Below, in pieces: positions 1 to 11,799 of a stretch of DNA of 64,000 nucleotides. This DNA is from Odiellus spinosus. Taxonomy: Eukaryota; Arthropoda; Arachnida; Opiliones; Phalangiidae. Below the pieces are notes generated by a model, which was given only the letters and a program-made list of their open reading frames with translations, was not told the origin of the DNA and made no database searches. Position numbers and translations under genes: made by a program. Numbering within the stretch: position 1 is the stretch's first letter; the number at the start of each line of letters is the position of its first letter. Where the stretch lies: the NCBI GenBank assembly GCA_963920705.1, contig OY987225.1, forward strand, positions 34,263,458 through 34,327,457, in the 5' to 3' direction.

Positions 1-838
1 AGGGCGCCACGCCCGTTTTTTCCCTAATTTATATATATACTATATATTTTTTTTACTACGCATTAAAAGGCTATAGTCGACAAAATTACACCCTAAGGTT
101 AAATATATTAGCTATATAAAAATAAGTTAGCTAGTCTTATTTGGCGCACGCGCAAATAACGGTAGAAGCGAAGGGCGACGCTAGGATCCCTTTATTATCC
201 TTTAATCCCAATTTGCGCATTAAGGTCGCCTTCTACGAGAGAAAAAGGCCGAAAACTCGCGACCAAGGCCTAAGAAGAAGAAGAAGGAAAAAGGTGAAGA
301 GAAAAGGGGCAGAGATAAAGCGAAGAAAAAACAAATAAGCCCGGACCATAGCCGCCCGGCTGGCCGAGGCTTAACAACGAAACAACCCCCCCCCCCCTCT
401 TTTCAACCCTCCCCTTTCTCCATCCTATTATAAGATCGGGGTATTAACGCCAGCTCGCGATCTAACGCGAGCGCCACCTATATTTATATATATATATATA
501 TAAGAAACACGTCGCTAAGGCCGCGTGTTGTCGTCGTGTAGTCAACTTCCGGCCAGCTATGGTCATCTTTTAAAGGTCAAGTACACCGTCCACGCGAAAA
601 TAAATTGATAGTAATTTGAAAAAGGGTTCAAACTACGTTACAAGTTTCAAATATATACGATTTACCTCGAAATCGGTACAAAAAAGTTATTAATAGTTAA
701 TAATAGTTATGTTTTTTTAAAGTGAAGCTATCATCATTTTTTTCGAAACTTCAATATTTAAATATTTTAGCATATGACGTAGTTTATTTCCGAAACGTGA
801 TTGGAAATAATTTTCGTACGAAATTTAATTGAATTTAC
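1..838. other. Non-coding stretch, no gene seen
   Basis: AT-rich sequence with a 12-base C run at 386-397 and a short (TA)n tract near 480-502. The open frame at 141-338 starts from a non-ATG codon and is a Lys/Arg-rich low-complexity translation of a purine-rich tract, so I do not call it a gene. No tRNA or other RNA fold was recognised. Confidence 0.5.
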
Positions 839-840
839 CT

Positions 841-1047
841 GGATTAAGTACTTTTACGAGAAAGCCCGCGCGAAAGCGACAATATCACTCGCGCGAGAAT
901 CAACTATAGGCTCTATACAATAACGAAATCACGTGACCCATAGTTTGATGACGTAGTATTGCGCGGAATTTTAATTTTAATTTCGAAAATGGCGACTTTA
1001 AATTATGTATTTTTACTGTTATGGTAATTTTATTCTATGGCACTCAT
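841..1047 (+). repeat. Dispersed repeat family B, copy 1
   Basis: Begins with ggattaagtacttttacg, continues through a CpG-bearing section (cgcgcgaaagcga, then actcgcgcgaga), then cacgtgac, gatgacgtag and tatttttactgttatgg. The same order of blocks recurs at 4517-4800, and parts recur at 29775-29975 and 55620-55765. Reverse-strand fragments lie near 11443-11505 and 23812-23875. The two terminal copies elsewhere end in CTCCCTTTAA, so the family probably belongs to the TTAA-ended MITE group. The exact outer ends of this copy are not visible. Confidence 0.75.
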
Positions 1048-1528
1048 ATTTAGTTCGCCATTAATTAAATATGACTAGGAATATAATTGGCTGACTTGTA
1101 TAGTGAGAGTTGCCCTTGGTTGGTTGGTTGGTTGGTCAGGGAGGTGACCGGGAGACGAGATTAGTAGCCGGCTAGTGTTAATAACGAAAGACTTAATAAT
1201 ATACTGGCTTTTGGCTCGGCGTTAGCGCGAGCTGGCATTCTTAGAGCTCGGCCACTATAGAACCCTGGCTTTCACTCTGATTTATCCCTTCTATGTTCGA
1301 TTCTAATAAAAACCCCGCGAGGCGCAACCAGGGCACCTACATACATACATACATACATACATACACTCGTTAGACAAGGCGAGGAAATATACCCATAGAG
1401 ATACTCCGCTAGCCTTAATTATTTACTTTGCTATAATATAAGGTTGTTTCCAACCAGACTTCGGCCATACTAGTTAATAATTAAGTGAAATTAGTTAATA
1501 TTAAATAGGTGTAGAATAAGTATAAAAA
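1048..1528. repeat. Simple-sequence stretch (TTGG and CATA tracts)
   Basis: Contains about five TTGG units around 1117-1136 and about seven CATA units around 1337-1365. The rest is unique AT-rich sequence with no gene-like frame. Confidence 0.7.
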
Positions 1529-1926
1529 AGGGTGGTTCGTATCAAAAAAACTCAATAGCTTCTATGGAAGGATAAAATTAACATTGAGCGCGCGAGTCCT
1601 GCACGTGCAATTAAACCTAATTCATTTTATTCAAATCTGGCGCGCGAAAAAATGAAATCAATTAGCACGCGCTCGAATCTGAAGAAAAGGAAATCAAATA
1701 GCACGCGCTCGAGTTTGAAGAAAATGATATCAATTAGCACGCGCTCGAGTCTGAAGAAAATTAAATCAAATATCACGCGCTCGAGTTTGAAGAAAATGAT
1801 ATCAATTAGCACGCGCTCGAGTCTGAAGAAAATAAATTAGTTTAACACGTGCGCCAGTTGCACGCGCTCAATTTTAATTTTATACTTCCATAGAAAATAT
1901 TTGAGTTTTTTAATCTGAACCACCCT
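1529..1926. mobile_element. TIR element (MITE-like) with internal 36-bp minisatellite
   Basis: The left end (from 1529, AGGGTGGTTC) and the right end (to 1926, GAACCACCCT) are inverted copies of each other over roughly 60 bp. Matching internal blocks are aaactcaa, tctatggaag, ataaaatta and attgagcgcg. Between the arms lie about five 36-bp units (roughly 1645-1840) carrying cacgcgctcgag. The interior has no transposase and no clear target-site duplication is visible, so this looks like a non-autonomous DNA transposon or foldback element whose centre expanded as a minisatellite. Open frames on both strands here only follow the 12-codon period. Confidence 0.8.
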
Positions 1927-1984
1927 CCCAGAATCATAGACGTCCTCCGCTACTATTGATTTTATAGAATAAATTAGACAACAT

Positions 1985-2170
1985 GTTTTATTACATTTTT
2001 CCGAATTTCTTCACAGGGTCATCGACCAATCGAATGTTAAATTGGAAGTCTAATTGAGATCTCGCCTTAACGACGGGTCTTCGCTCATTGGTCAATGACC
2101 CTTTTTATTTACTGAAGAAGCCTAGATTTTTCCATAAAAATAATCAACTAAAAATGAAACTAAAACTAAC
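1985..2170. repeat. Dispersed repeat family F, partial copy 1
   Basis: Carries the family landmarks gagatctcgccttaacga and cattggtcaatga. Other copies lie at 12000-12180, 17623-17966, 54400-54669 and 56430-56940. The 17623 copy shows that the full-length form is a TTAA-ended MITE; here the ends are not recognisable. Confidence 0.65.
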
Positions 2171-2179
2171 CTAGTATAC

Positions 2180-3020
2180 GAACACCTTATAGATGTCGCT
2201 ATTAAACGTGAACAAAACCCAGGACTAGGGAGGTGTATGGCGTGTTATTTATTGTCATCTTTCTTGTTTGGCATAGATATAGGTGAAGGGGGATGGATAA
2301 AAGCTAGAGACTTTGGGAGGCAAGGGGACTTCACCCCCGTTCTCTTTTGATCCCCATCGGAGGAAAAGCGTTGGTAGGTTCGATGACGGCGACGGTGGGC
2401 CCATTAGAAGAGGGAAGAACCATTTGCATAAATTAGGTGAGTGATCCCCGGCCGGGCTCGGAGTAATGGTGACTAAGCCTCGGCCCAGGCAATACCAATA
2501 CCATCAAACTGAGCCAGTTTTCCCCAATATCTCTCTCTCTCTCTCGCTACGAGCTTCGCGCCAACTACGACTAGAAATAATTTCGCTTCATTAAACCTCT
2601 TTGTTACCTTGGTTACGGACGAAACTGCGCGCGATGCCAAATCATTGGATACATTCTCCTCATCCTCATCCCAATCCTTATATACCTCCTCATCCCCCTT
2701 TCCATCTTCACGCGGTGTTACTATATACTATAAAAGGCGTTACCATGGAAACCTTTTAAAAAAAGAATGATAGGAGGTGCGGAGAAAAAAAAATGTTTTT
2801 TAAGAAATTTTCCATCATCAAATTTTTCTACTGTACCGGTTTTAATAACGAGATCTCTTTCTGAATTCAAAAGACGTTTTTAAAAAAGTTATTGATTTGT
2901 TTGTTGGTTTTATTTTCTTTTAAGGGAAACACGTCGCTTTAACTTGATCCAAAGATTTCATAGAAAACATAGAATCTAAGAAATATTTACAATGGACACT
3001 TATTTTAATTGATAGAAATA
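2180..3020. other. Non-coding stretch, no gene seen
   Basis: Mixed-composition sequence with a TC tract at about 2530-2545. A moderately GC-rich part at 2330-2640 was inspected for exons and for tRNA/snRNA landmarks and none was found. Confidence 0.45.
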
Positions 3021-3029
3021 AATAAAGGA

Positions 3030-3310
3030 GATTTTTCAGATTCAAATTCCCTGACTTTTCCAGGTTAAAGTTTTTTCCTGACCGTTTCAGGTAATTCTAC
3101 ACAATTTTTAAGCTTTTATTGTTTTATATAATCGCGTTCGCCAAACTTTGTTGCAGGCGTATCTTTGTTCTAATCTATACAACTGACACGCCGTCAGCTG
3201 AGAATCTTTTCCGCGGATAATGATCGCAATTTCCTGGCTTCTTCAAAGATCTTTAAATTACCTGACTTTTTAAAATATCTTAAAATTCCCTGACTTTTCC
3301 CTGAACTGTG
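3030..3310. repeat. Dispersed CCCTGAC-type repeat, copy 1
   Basis: Degenerate repeats of ccctgacttttcc surround a roughly 60-bp block (cacaatttttaagcttttat, then atcgcgttcgccaaactttg and ttgcagg). That block recurs almost intact at about 57400-57510. Its function is unknown. Confidence 0.65.
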
Positions 3311-4510
3311 GCAAACTTGTGACGCAATTAAGGTAAATTTCTATAGATTAAATTGCTATAATCTTAATTATAAGCTTATTTTAAATGATGAACAATTTCG
3401 CGTTTTCATCATATCGAAGGTAAATTTCAATGGTTATTATTTGTCCAAAAAATTTCACTGAAAACGCACCTTTATTCTATCTATTAATAATAGATGTCCA
3501 TTGTTTTAAATCATAGATTCGCCAACCCAAAAAATTCTGGTTCAGCTAGGGTTTTTTTTGGACTCTTCTCGAGTCCAGTCGAATGCTGGACTTTTTTCTC
3601 CAAACCCTTATATATTTTAAAACTCGTCTTAATTCAAATTCTGACGACATCATGGTACATTTTTATCTCCCAAAGCAAATTCTTCTTCTATTCCTAGTTC
3701 TAGTTCTTTTCGACGACTTCGTACACTTAGACCGCGAGCGAATTCAAGTTAGCGCCAATGCAAATTTCTAGAAGAGCTAACTAATTGGATCAAAGTTGGG
3801 CCGGGGAAGAGGGGGGTTTCGGCGGAGTGGGCTCTCGCCCCCCCTTCCCTACTAGCTTTCAACACTTTAAGGGGGCGGGGGGGGGGTAGATTTTACAGTT
3901 TCTGTCGCCGAGACTCGTTCGGGAGAGGTTTTTTTTTACCAATGAGAATTATACTCATTTGCAATCTTAAAATGGTTCAATTGTATTATTGAAAAAGCGG
4001 TTTTTTAAGGGTATTTAAAGGCCTTCTTAGATGGCGATTGATATATAGTTTAGGGGTGGGCTCTAGAATGAAGAAATGCCGGGGGATTCTGGGAAGAGAG
4101 AAGAAAGGAATAAGAGGGTAGAAAAAAAATCCATAGTTGTCGCCGGAAGGAACCCAGCGCGGTTCCAAAAGGAAGGGGGAGCTTATTCGCTACTCGTTTA
4201 AACTTTTGACGCCATCTTGGAAATTATTTCCCATTCGTTAGGGGAATCCAGTTCTAGATACGAATTATACCGCGCAACAAAATGGAAACCAAAAATCGCG
4301 GGAATTAAAAGATTTGGTTCTGATAAGTTTTAGCTAAATTAAATTATTGGCGCAAGTGTGTCGTGACGCGTGAAATTAATGACTCAAAAAATTTCAAGGA
4401 CCACAATCAGAGAGTATAATTAAAATCTAGTCGAAATTATGGTAATTTGAGGTAATTCTTATTATTTCAAAATTGTGTGCCTCTGCAGGTTCTTAAGATA
4501 TAGTTTAGTT
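3311..4510. other. Non-coding stretch with G-rich tracts
   Basis: G-rich patches at 3795-3895, including an interrupted G run at 3871-3887, lie within AT-rich DNA. Short open frames on either strand lack any recognisable family signature. Confidence 0.45.
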
Positions 4511-4516
4511 CGATCT

Positions 4517-4800
4517 GGATTAAGTACTTTTACGAAAAAGACCGCGCGAAAGCGAGCTTATCACTGGTACCAGCGCGAGAATTAACCTTAGACTCTATAC
4601 AATAGCGAAATCACGTGACCATAGTATGATGACGTAGATTTGCGGGGAAATTTTATTTTAAAAATTCGAAAATGGTGATTATAAAATATGTATTTTTACT
4701 GTCACTGTAATTTTATTTTATAACATATGTATATATATTTTGAATCGTATTTTAACGATAAACCCGAAAATATGACTCAATTTCCATTTGAAATTCAGAC
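4517..4800 (+). repeat. Dispersed repeat family B, copy 2
   Basis: Same block order as copy 1 (ggattaagtacttttacg, cgcgcgaaagcgag, cacgtgacc, gatgacgtag, tatttttactgt). It extends further right through tatatatattttgaatcgt, ttaacgat and tttccatttgaaattc. This is the longest family B copy in the window and the best anchor for a consensus. Confidence 0.8.
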
Positions 4801-5043
4801 TTAAGTTTTTTTCCGATCACTACAACAACTACGGCTACTACGTTAAGGAACAAACTCATAATGTTCGGGTGAGGGGTTGAGGGGTGGAGCTTAAAACGAC
4901 GCCGAAGAAGATTCAAGCCCCTGAAAAAATAATTACGCTTTTTCACCAAAGAACGGACGGGAAGATGAAAAAAATGAAAAAAAAGCTATAAGAGGAAAAG
5001 AGAGAAGCATCATCGAGTCTAGGCGAAAGAATTTACATAAAAA

Positions 5044-5256
5044 TTGCTAAAGATTTTTACGCTGGCAGATGAGAGAGAGAAGATGGCTAGGACGCTAAGA
5101 GCCAGAGAAGGGGAGATTAAAAACCTCCTCGCCAATAATTCCAATTTGCATCCTCAATCTATAATGGCAAACTTTTTCCTCAAAATTGGGGAACGGACGG
5201 AGTTACAAAGAGATAATGAAAAGATTACTATCACCTCATATTTATCACGATTCTAG
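5044..5256 (+). CDS. Weak candidate exon, unrecognised
   Basis: An open frame of 70 codons, with an ATG at 5083 that would give 58 residues. It is rich in charged residues with a coiled-coil flavour (EREKMARTLRAREGEIKN) and is preceded by an acceptor-like tract ending ctggcag at about 5062-5068. No protein family is recognised. It runs directly into a low-complexity minisatellite region and its length is within chance for this composition. A real exon is possible but unproven. Confidence 0.12.
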   Translation: MLKIFTLADEREKMARTLRAREGEIKNLLANNSNLHPQSIMANFFLKIGERTELQRDNEKITITSYLSRF

Positions 5257-5384
5257 CACTTTTACGGCTTTAAAGTCTTTCGCGGATAGTTCTACATATT
5301 TTAATCTAATTTTATACCAAATATTTTCCATTATATTCATTTTCTTCTATTTTATTATTTTTTCCCTTATTTTATATGAATTTT

Positions 5385-5842
5385 CCTTTGTTTTAATTTC
5401 CCTGATATTATATCTTTATTGCATGTTCCCTGATTTTATTTGTATTTTCCCTGGTTTTACACGCCTTTCCCTTATTGTATATGTCGCTTCCTTTATTTGG
5501 TTTTCCCTGATTTTATTTACATTTTCCCTGATTTTATTTGCATTTTCCCTGATTTTATTTGCATTTTCCCTGATATTATTTGCATTTTCCCTGATTTTAT
5601 TTGCATTTTCCCTGATTTTATTTGCATTTTCCCTGATTTTATTTGCATTTTCCCTGATTTTATTTGCATTTTCCCTGATTTTATTTGCATTTTCCCTGAT
5701 TTTATTTGCATTTTCCCTGATTTTATTTGCATTTACCCTGATTTTATTTGCATTTTCCCTGATTTTATTTGAATTTTCCCTGATTTTATTTGAATTTTCC
5801 CTGATTTTATTTGTATTTTCCCTGATTTTATACGCATTTTAA
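5385..5842 (+). repeat. 21-bp minisatellite (ttttccctgattttatttgca)
   Basis: About sixteen good 21-bp units from roughly 5505 to 5836, with diverged units on the left from about 5385. Because 21 is a multiple of three, the array yields long spurious frames: a Phe/Leu/Ile-rich 7-residue repeat on the plus strand and a KMQIKSG-type repeat on the minus strand. The unit contains CCCTGA, a theme shared with other arrays in the window. Confidence 0.93.
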
Positions 5843-6955
5843 ATTATTTCCTAATTTTTTTACTGTATTTCCAAATTTAAAAATAATTCTAACCAAACTT
5901 AAATATAAAAATTCAAAATAATTAAATTTCATTCCGGTATCCCTTTGAAATAAAAAATTTGGGTAGTGTGGGGTGGAGAGGGTAAGTCGAGATATTTAAT
6001 GCTAGTCTTAGTAAGGGGCGAGAGGGTTTGGGGTTAGGGGGTATAGAGATGGGTAGAGACGCTCGAATAAGCTTGAACGACTTTTTCATATTAAGCTTAG
6101 GCCTTTTTTCCTTCGTAATAACTAAGAGACGCGTTCTATATACAAAATTACAACCTTAAAAGGGGCGTTTCCCTAATTGTAAAACAGCTTTTTGTCGAAG
6201 AAAAAACATCATTTCCAAGACTGGGAAGGTAATATAGGAAGGAAGGGGAGAGGTGAGCGGGCATAATTTCCAAGTTTCCTATGATCGCGACTAACGATTT
6301 TTTGCTCCCGAATAAAGTTAATTTTAAAGCATTATGGATTTTTCAACCCCATACCCCCTAAACCCCCAGCAGCCCCAGTACTGTTTTCAAAGGCTTCGGA
6401 TATAAAAAGCGAAATATTAATGAGCAAATGAAAAATTTTCCCAATTTTTCTATTCGCGAAAAAAAAACTTTTTTTAGAATTCTTCACAAAATTAATAAAA
6501 TTATCTTGTTATCGATTTATTTCATTTTATTTTTGAAGGGGGAGAATATAGGGGGGTTTAAATTAAATAAAATAGAATGAAAATTTGCATATTTTTATAT
6601 ACTTATTAGTCAAAGAAATGGTATATGTAAAAATATCTAAACGTGAAACGCTAATAAGAAAACTATATAAATAGACCAATTTAAATTTTAGAAAAATTCT
6701 CACTAGAATTCTAGCTATATAAAGCGCCATTATTGCGCGAATTAGAGCTAGCGTTAAGCCTACTTTGGTCATCAGAATACTCTTTGAGTAGACAACTTAA
6801 ACCATTAACTATATTTTTTTTAAAATATCACATATATATATCTATAAAAATTAATTTATAATTTATAAAACCGAATCAGATAAACGCATTTTTTAAGAGT
6901 GTAAAGCAAACTTGTTTTTGTAGAATTAATAGATGAGTATAAGAGCGAATTTGCA
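5843..6955. other. Non-coding stretch, no gene seen
   Basis: AT-rich unique sequence. The open frame on the minus strand at 6563-6772 encodes a hydrophobic/aromatic translation typical of AT-rich noise. No RNA or transposon end was recognised. Confidence 0.45.
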
Positions 6956-6956
6956 G

Positions 6957-7016
6957 TTTTCGATCGAAAACTAGATTTCGATCGAAAACTAGATTTCGAT
7001 CGAAAACTAGATTTCG
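6957..7016. repeat. Three 18-bp units built on a TCGATCGA palindrome
   Basis: Three near-perfect copies of tttcgatcgaaaactaga. Each unit includes the palindrome tttcgatcgaaa, so the block can pair with itself. Confidence 0.85.
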
Positions 7017-7650
7017 AATGGTTAGAGAATTAATAGAGGACTATAAGAGAGAATTTTCAGTTTCCAGCACTATTTTTAGGTATATATAGATAAATGCCTG
7101 TTTTGTTTTTAAAACATCTTAAATGAATTTGGGTGTAGCCCCCCCCCCCCTCACCCATCCTCTCTGAAGCGAGCAAAAACTGTCGCCTTCTCTTCCTTTT
7201 CTCGACTCCGGGAGGGAGTCTTTCATCCTTAAGAAGAAGAGGATGCGGCGTTAGTTGAGAAGCTCAAGATGAGGCGAAGGAGGCGCGGGATGAGGAAGAT
7301 GGAATTTTAGAAAAGAAGAGGATTGGGATCTCTCTCTCTCTCTCTCTGTTCCTGGCGCAATTGTCTTCACTCGTGATCAATATTCATTGTTAACGAAGCG
7401 AAGGATTATGGGATGGCTGTATGGGGTTCGTCCGGGGGGACCAACCCACGGAGAGCTACACCGGAGCGAGTTTCTTCTCTATAGCGACACCCCCCTCCCC
7501 CCAAAAAAAAGACTACTTGCGAGAACAAAAAAGTGGGGGAGTTGAAAAAAAATATATAGATACACTCTTTCAGAGTCGCACAATCTATATAACGTTACAC
7601 TCTTAAAAAGAACTAGAATTACTACTGGAAAATTGCCTTGTACCCTACTC
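7017..7650. other. Non-coding stretch, no gene seen
   Basis: Contains a 12-base C run at 7139-7150 and a TC tract near 7329-7347. Nothing gene-like beyond a short frame at 7421-7606 that lacks family features. Confidence 0.4.
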
Positions 7651-8065
7651 TTCTAAATTGGTAATTTAACCTGGTAATTATCTTAAAATGTATCCGAATT
7701 ACTATGGGAAACTTTGGAGGTTTGGTTATTTACAAATAGAGTTCTAAATTGGTAATTTAACCAGGTAATTTACGAGCTAAATTATCTTAAAATGGATCGG
7801 AATTACCACGGGAAAATTTGGAATTTTGGTTACTTACAAATAAAGTTTTAAATTGGTAATTTACGAGCTAAATTATCTTAAAATGTATCCAAATTACTAT
7901 GGGAAAATTTGGAGTTTTGGTTACACAGAGATAGTGCTCTAAATTGGTAATTTAACCTGGTAATTTACGCGGTAAATTACCGCCCTGAACACGCAATTTT
8001 TTTCTAAATTTTCTCGCAGCTAAAAATAATTTCTAAATTTTCTCATCTCTAGAAATAATTTCTAA
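7651..8065. repeat. Imperfect long-period tandem repeat (about 90-100 bp)
   Basis: Four diverged copies share ctaaattggtaatttaacc, attatcttaaaatg and attactatgggaaa, starting near 7655, 7740, 7843 and 7930. A short trailing set of three units built on tttctaaattttctc follows at 7995-8070. The ggtaatttaac theme reappears at 16400-16620. Confidence 0.75.
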
Positions 8066-8069
8066 ATTC

Positions 8070-9035
8070 CCTTGCTCTCAAAGAAAACTATTCCAAGACA
8101 CGCTTGGAGTTTATTTCATTTGAACAATTCCTTACAAGCACCCAATATTATAATCAACCCTCAAAAGACCTTTCAATATATGTATAGATATAAGCATAGA
8201 CCTAACCTAAAATCAATGTCATTTGCATAATTTTTAATCATCTAAATGCTGGCGAACAATTAAAACGGGGGAATCCTATAACGGAGTCTTATATAGAACA
8301 CCCATCGTAGCTTCCTAATGTCTGTCTGTCTGTCCCTCTGTCTCCAAATCGCGCGCGCAATCCGATACGATACAACTTAGGGAAAAGAGGCGCGTGCGAG
8401 AAACAGTTAGACGAGATCTTCATCGCGAGTTTTCTCCACGCTCAATTCTAAAGACACGCTTTATCTCTATTATTTTATTCGAAAGAGATAGAGAGCAGCT
8501 TCACTCGGCGCGGGGTTGCAAATTCCGATTGATCGCGCGTGGCTGTTAACAATTAACCGGAGCGCGCGCGTTCGTGGCGCGCGCGAGGAAAAGCTCGAGG
8601 AAAAGGGGCGCGTGTTCGATACGAATTGACGAGAACTACTTTTATTTCTATACGGAATTATCATCCCGTATAAATCCGCCTGAACTTTCCTCCCTATTAC
8701 CAACTCCTCTTGATAACTAGAAATACGGTAGTCTGATAGCAACAAGCAATTTACTAAATCGAGCCTATATACTAGCGATACTTCGGCCCATCTACATTAA
8801 GCCAAATGTACGCCGCAATTGCCATTAAGTAAAGCTTGGCAAACCCCAAACCCTCTCCTACCAACCACCCCGATGGTCGACCGCTTTGTCTCTTCCTATA
8901 ATATACACGCTCTTGGACCAAGAAACCCGAGACCAATCATTAAAGGGAATGAAAATTAAAATAAACGAGCTTTTTATTATTTTTTAAACTGGGAAATTTT
9001 GTTTTCTTACACAGTATAAAATATGAGGTATTTAG
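8070..9035. other. Non-coding stretch with a CpG-rich patch
   Basis: A locally GC- and CpG-rich patch (8340-8630, with repeated gcgcgc) stands out from the AT-rich background. The overlapping minus-strand open frame at 8470-8745 (91 codons) has no recognisable motif. It could be a CpG-island-like segment, but no gene start is supported. Confidence 0.35.
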
Positions 9036-9040
9036 TTATA

Positions 9041-9276
9041 AGAGATCGAAGAGAAAGGTTCTGACCAATAAGAGATCGAAGAGAAAGGTTCTGACCAATA
9101 AGAGATCGAAGAAAATGGTTCTGACCAATAAGAGATCGAAGAAAATGGTTCTGACCAATAAGAGATCGAAGAAAATGGTTCTGACCAATAAGAGATCGAA
9201 GAAAATGGTTCTGACCAATAAGAGATCGAAAAAAATGGTTCTGACCAATAAGAGATCGAAAAAAATGGTTCTGACC
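9041..9276. repeat. 30-bp minisatellite, eight units
   Basis: Eight units of agagatcgaagaaaatggtt plus ctgaccaata. Two left units carry gagaaagg, four carry gaaaatgg and two right units carry aaaaatgg, so variants are grouped along the array. The 30-bp period gives 10-residue repeats in open frames on both strands, which are artefacts. Confidence 0.95.
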
Positions 9277-11440
9277 TTTAAAATACATCAAAGGGAAAGG
9301 TTAATACCTGTTTTAAATTTTTTAAGATCTCTGGTCAATCTTAAACCTTGGAGAAACTTAAAATCAAACGCAACCTCAATAGTATTCGAGTTATCATAAA
9401 AAAAACCTGGATTTCAATAGAGATTTCAACTCCTTTAAAGATTGCGAGACACCGTGACCAAACCATTCTTAAAAAGAGAGTTACAATCTTGAAAAGGACT
9501 AAATTCGTATTTAAAACAATGTATAATAAAGTCTTTCAAAGATTGCAAAGGCGAGTTGATCGGGGGGATAAGGGGTTGGGGGTATATCCCCATCTCGCAA
9601 TTAAAGCGACATCACCAGTGGAATAAACAAGTACAATGCCATAGAGAACAGAGAACAGTCACGGCCAAAGTGGGGGGGGGGGGGGTTCATTGTATCGGGG
9701 GGCTTCTAAGAGAGACGTGATGAGGAGCAATCAGTGCATGGGTGGGCGGGAAAGATATATAGAAGGGGGGGGGGCAGTTCCCAGATACCAGCAATTAGTG
9801 GGAAGGCCATCTAGACTTTGACAAAGCTAAGCCTAATTCCCCTTTCTTCCCCAGCTACCTTTCCATCCACGGGGTGCGGGAGGGATACGTCCAAGTACAA
9901 GGAAGGTTCGGGCTTTAATATTGGAGGCTATTAAGCCTCGGTATAATACCTATACGACTTGGACGTGTTAGCTCTAGTAAACCCTCTTCCTTACCAGCTA
10001 GCGCGGACGTAATCACGCCAAATTGACTATTTGCTAACCTTATTTTCTACCGATTTCTTTAACATCATTTCCCCCTCCGTCCCTGGTCACACGACATTCG
10101 ACGACCACAAATACAGAATAGAAAAAAAAAAGGTTTTTAATAAATTCTTAGATTTGAAATTATTGGATATTAATATTAATGATTAATTTACTAATTTGAA
10201 ATTAACCCCCCCCCCCCGCCTCTTTGATGCTTTTAATTTAATTTGAATATAAATGATGTTTGAATATAAAGAACCTATAATAGTTAATTAGTTAATTAAA
10301 TTATAATTAATGTAATTGTAAAGGAAGAAATTGTTATATTAATATTAAAATTTGTATAATTTATTTAAAATTAAATTTAAAATATGCCTTACCTTCTTTG
10401 GGGTTATTAATTTTATTTAATTTAAATATAAAGTATGAATTTTAAACTATATTAGTTAATTAGTTTAATTATTTAATTCGTTAATTAAAATATAGTTGAT
10501 ATATTTGCGGAGGAAAATAATTCGTTCATGTACTAATTTGAAATTTAATTTTTATTTAATTTGAATAAAGTTTGATTTTTAAACTATATTAGTTATTTAG
10601 TCTAATTAATTAACTAGTTAATTAGTTAATTTAAATAGAGTTAATGTATTTGCGAAGGAAAAAAAATCTTTAATTTTTAAGTTAAAATTTAATTTTAAAA
10701 TTTGGCCCCATTTTTAAAAATAGTGTCACCTTCACTTTAAAAATGAAATTAAAAAAAATTAAAATTATTGTAAAGGTATTAATTTTAAATAAAAATACCG
10801 GTACTGGTAAAAAAGAAAAAATATATATATAAAACCGAACCTTTATTCGAGACTTAAATAATTGCAAGTTTGAAGAATCTTAAAATATTAATTAAAAAAA
10901 TTAATTTTAAAACTGGTTTTTCTCCTTTCTTTGAAACTTTCTATGAAAGATAAAAAGAAAATGGAATAATGAATGCCAAGGAAAAACTAATTACGAAATA
11001 ATTAAAAAAAAAACCGCTCGCTTTTAAGATTACATTCCCGCCTACGTTACTAGGTGTAATTACATTTTTGGGTAATGGAAAAAAAAAATCATCTTAATTA
11101 ATTACAACGCGTATATTTTTAATTTTAAACCGCGGGCTCATACCAGGGGAGGGCCAAATTATTATTAAAAAAAAGGTCTTATTTGAAAGGAACCAAAATA
11201 TATTTCTAAGATATAATAAATTCTTTTGTGGTAGGTGAAAACTAATTAAACGTTATGTTTAATGTCTAGCCGCGCTAAGGATTAATATACGATATATACA
11301 GGACGTCATTGACACCCCTACGCAGCGACCCCTATACTCATTTAAAGCAATTAAATTTCAAAGGGAAAATGAAACGCGTTTTAATTAAAAAAAATTAAAT
11401 GAAGCTCTTAGGACTTTTCAAGATTTCCAAAGAGTAGAAT
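9277..11440. other. Non-coding stretch, very AT-rich at 10130-10930
   Basis: Holds a 14-base G run at 9672-9685, a 12-base C run at 10206-10217 and a roughly 800-bp block of ttaattaa-type sequence. No gene, RNA or bounded transposon was recognised. Confidence 0.45.
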
Positions 11441-11442
11441 AT

Positions 11443-11505
11443 GGTGACGAGTGATACGGTCTCTTTCGCGCAGTATTTTTCGTAAAAGTACTTAATATAG
11501 GATCA
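11443..11505 (-). repeat. Dispersed repeat family B fragment
   Basis: The reverse complement of the family B start, including cgtaaaagtacttaat and a diverged CpG-bearing section. Only about 60 bp is retained. Confidence 0.55.
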
Positions 11506-11799
11506 AGTCCTACCTTTAATTACGTTCGAGAAATAAACTTGGCGAATTTTGATGACGAGGATTAAAAATAATTTGTTTTTTTTTTTCAGAGTGTTTAGAA
11601 ACCCTTTAAAGATTTATTTTTAATATATTTGTTTCACTATCCCTTTAGATATTCCGCCTTCACGGTGTTGGTATCGGTTGGGATGGCCAACAAAAAAAGG
11701 CTTATAGTTTTTAAAACGATTAATTTTCAAGCGTTGAAAAAGATAGCAAAGACTCAAGCCACAAACCAATATCTGTCTTCTACGTTATAAAAAAAATAC

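Noticed and set aside
141-338. 65-codon basic frame resembling a ribosomal-type tail
   Set aside because: It has a non-ATG start and is Lys/Arg low complexity over an aag/aga tract; the resemblance is compositional only.
5186-5842. 218-codon plus-strand open frame, Phe/Leu/Ile-rich
   Set aside because: It is the direct translation of the 21-bp minisatellite; the period is a multiple of three and lacks stops. It looks like a membrane protein only because of T-rich codons.
8470-8745. 91-codon minus-strand frame in a CpG-rich patch
   Set aside because: Serine/Arg-rich translation of CpG sequence without any known motif; no splice or promoter context.
9007-9399. Repeated-peptide frames on both strands
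   Set aside because: They follow the 30-bp array exactly and stop soon after it ends.
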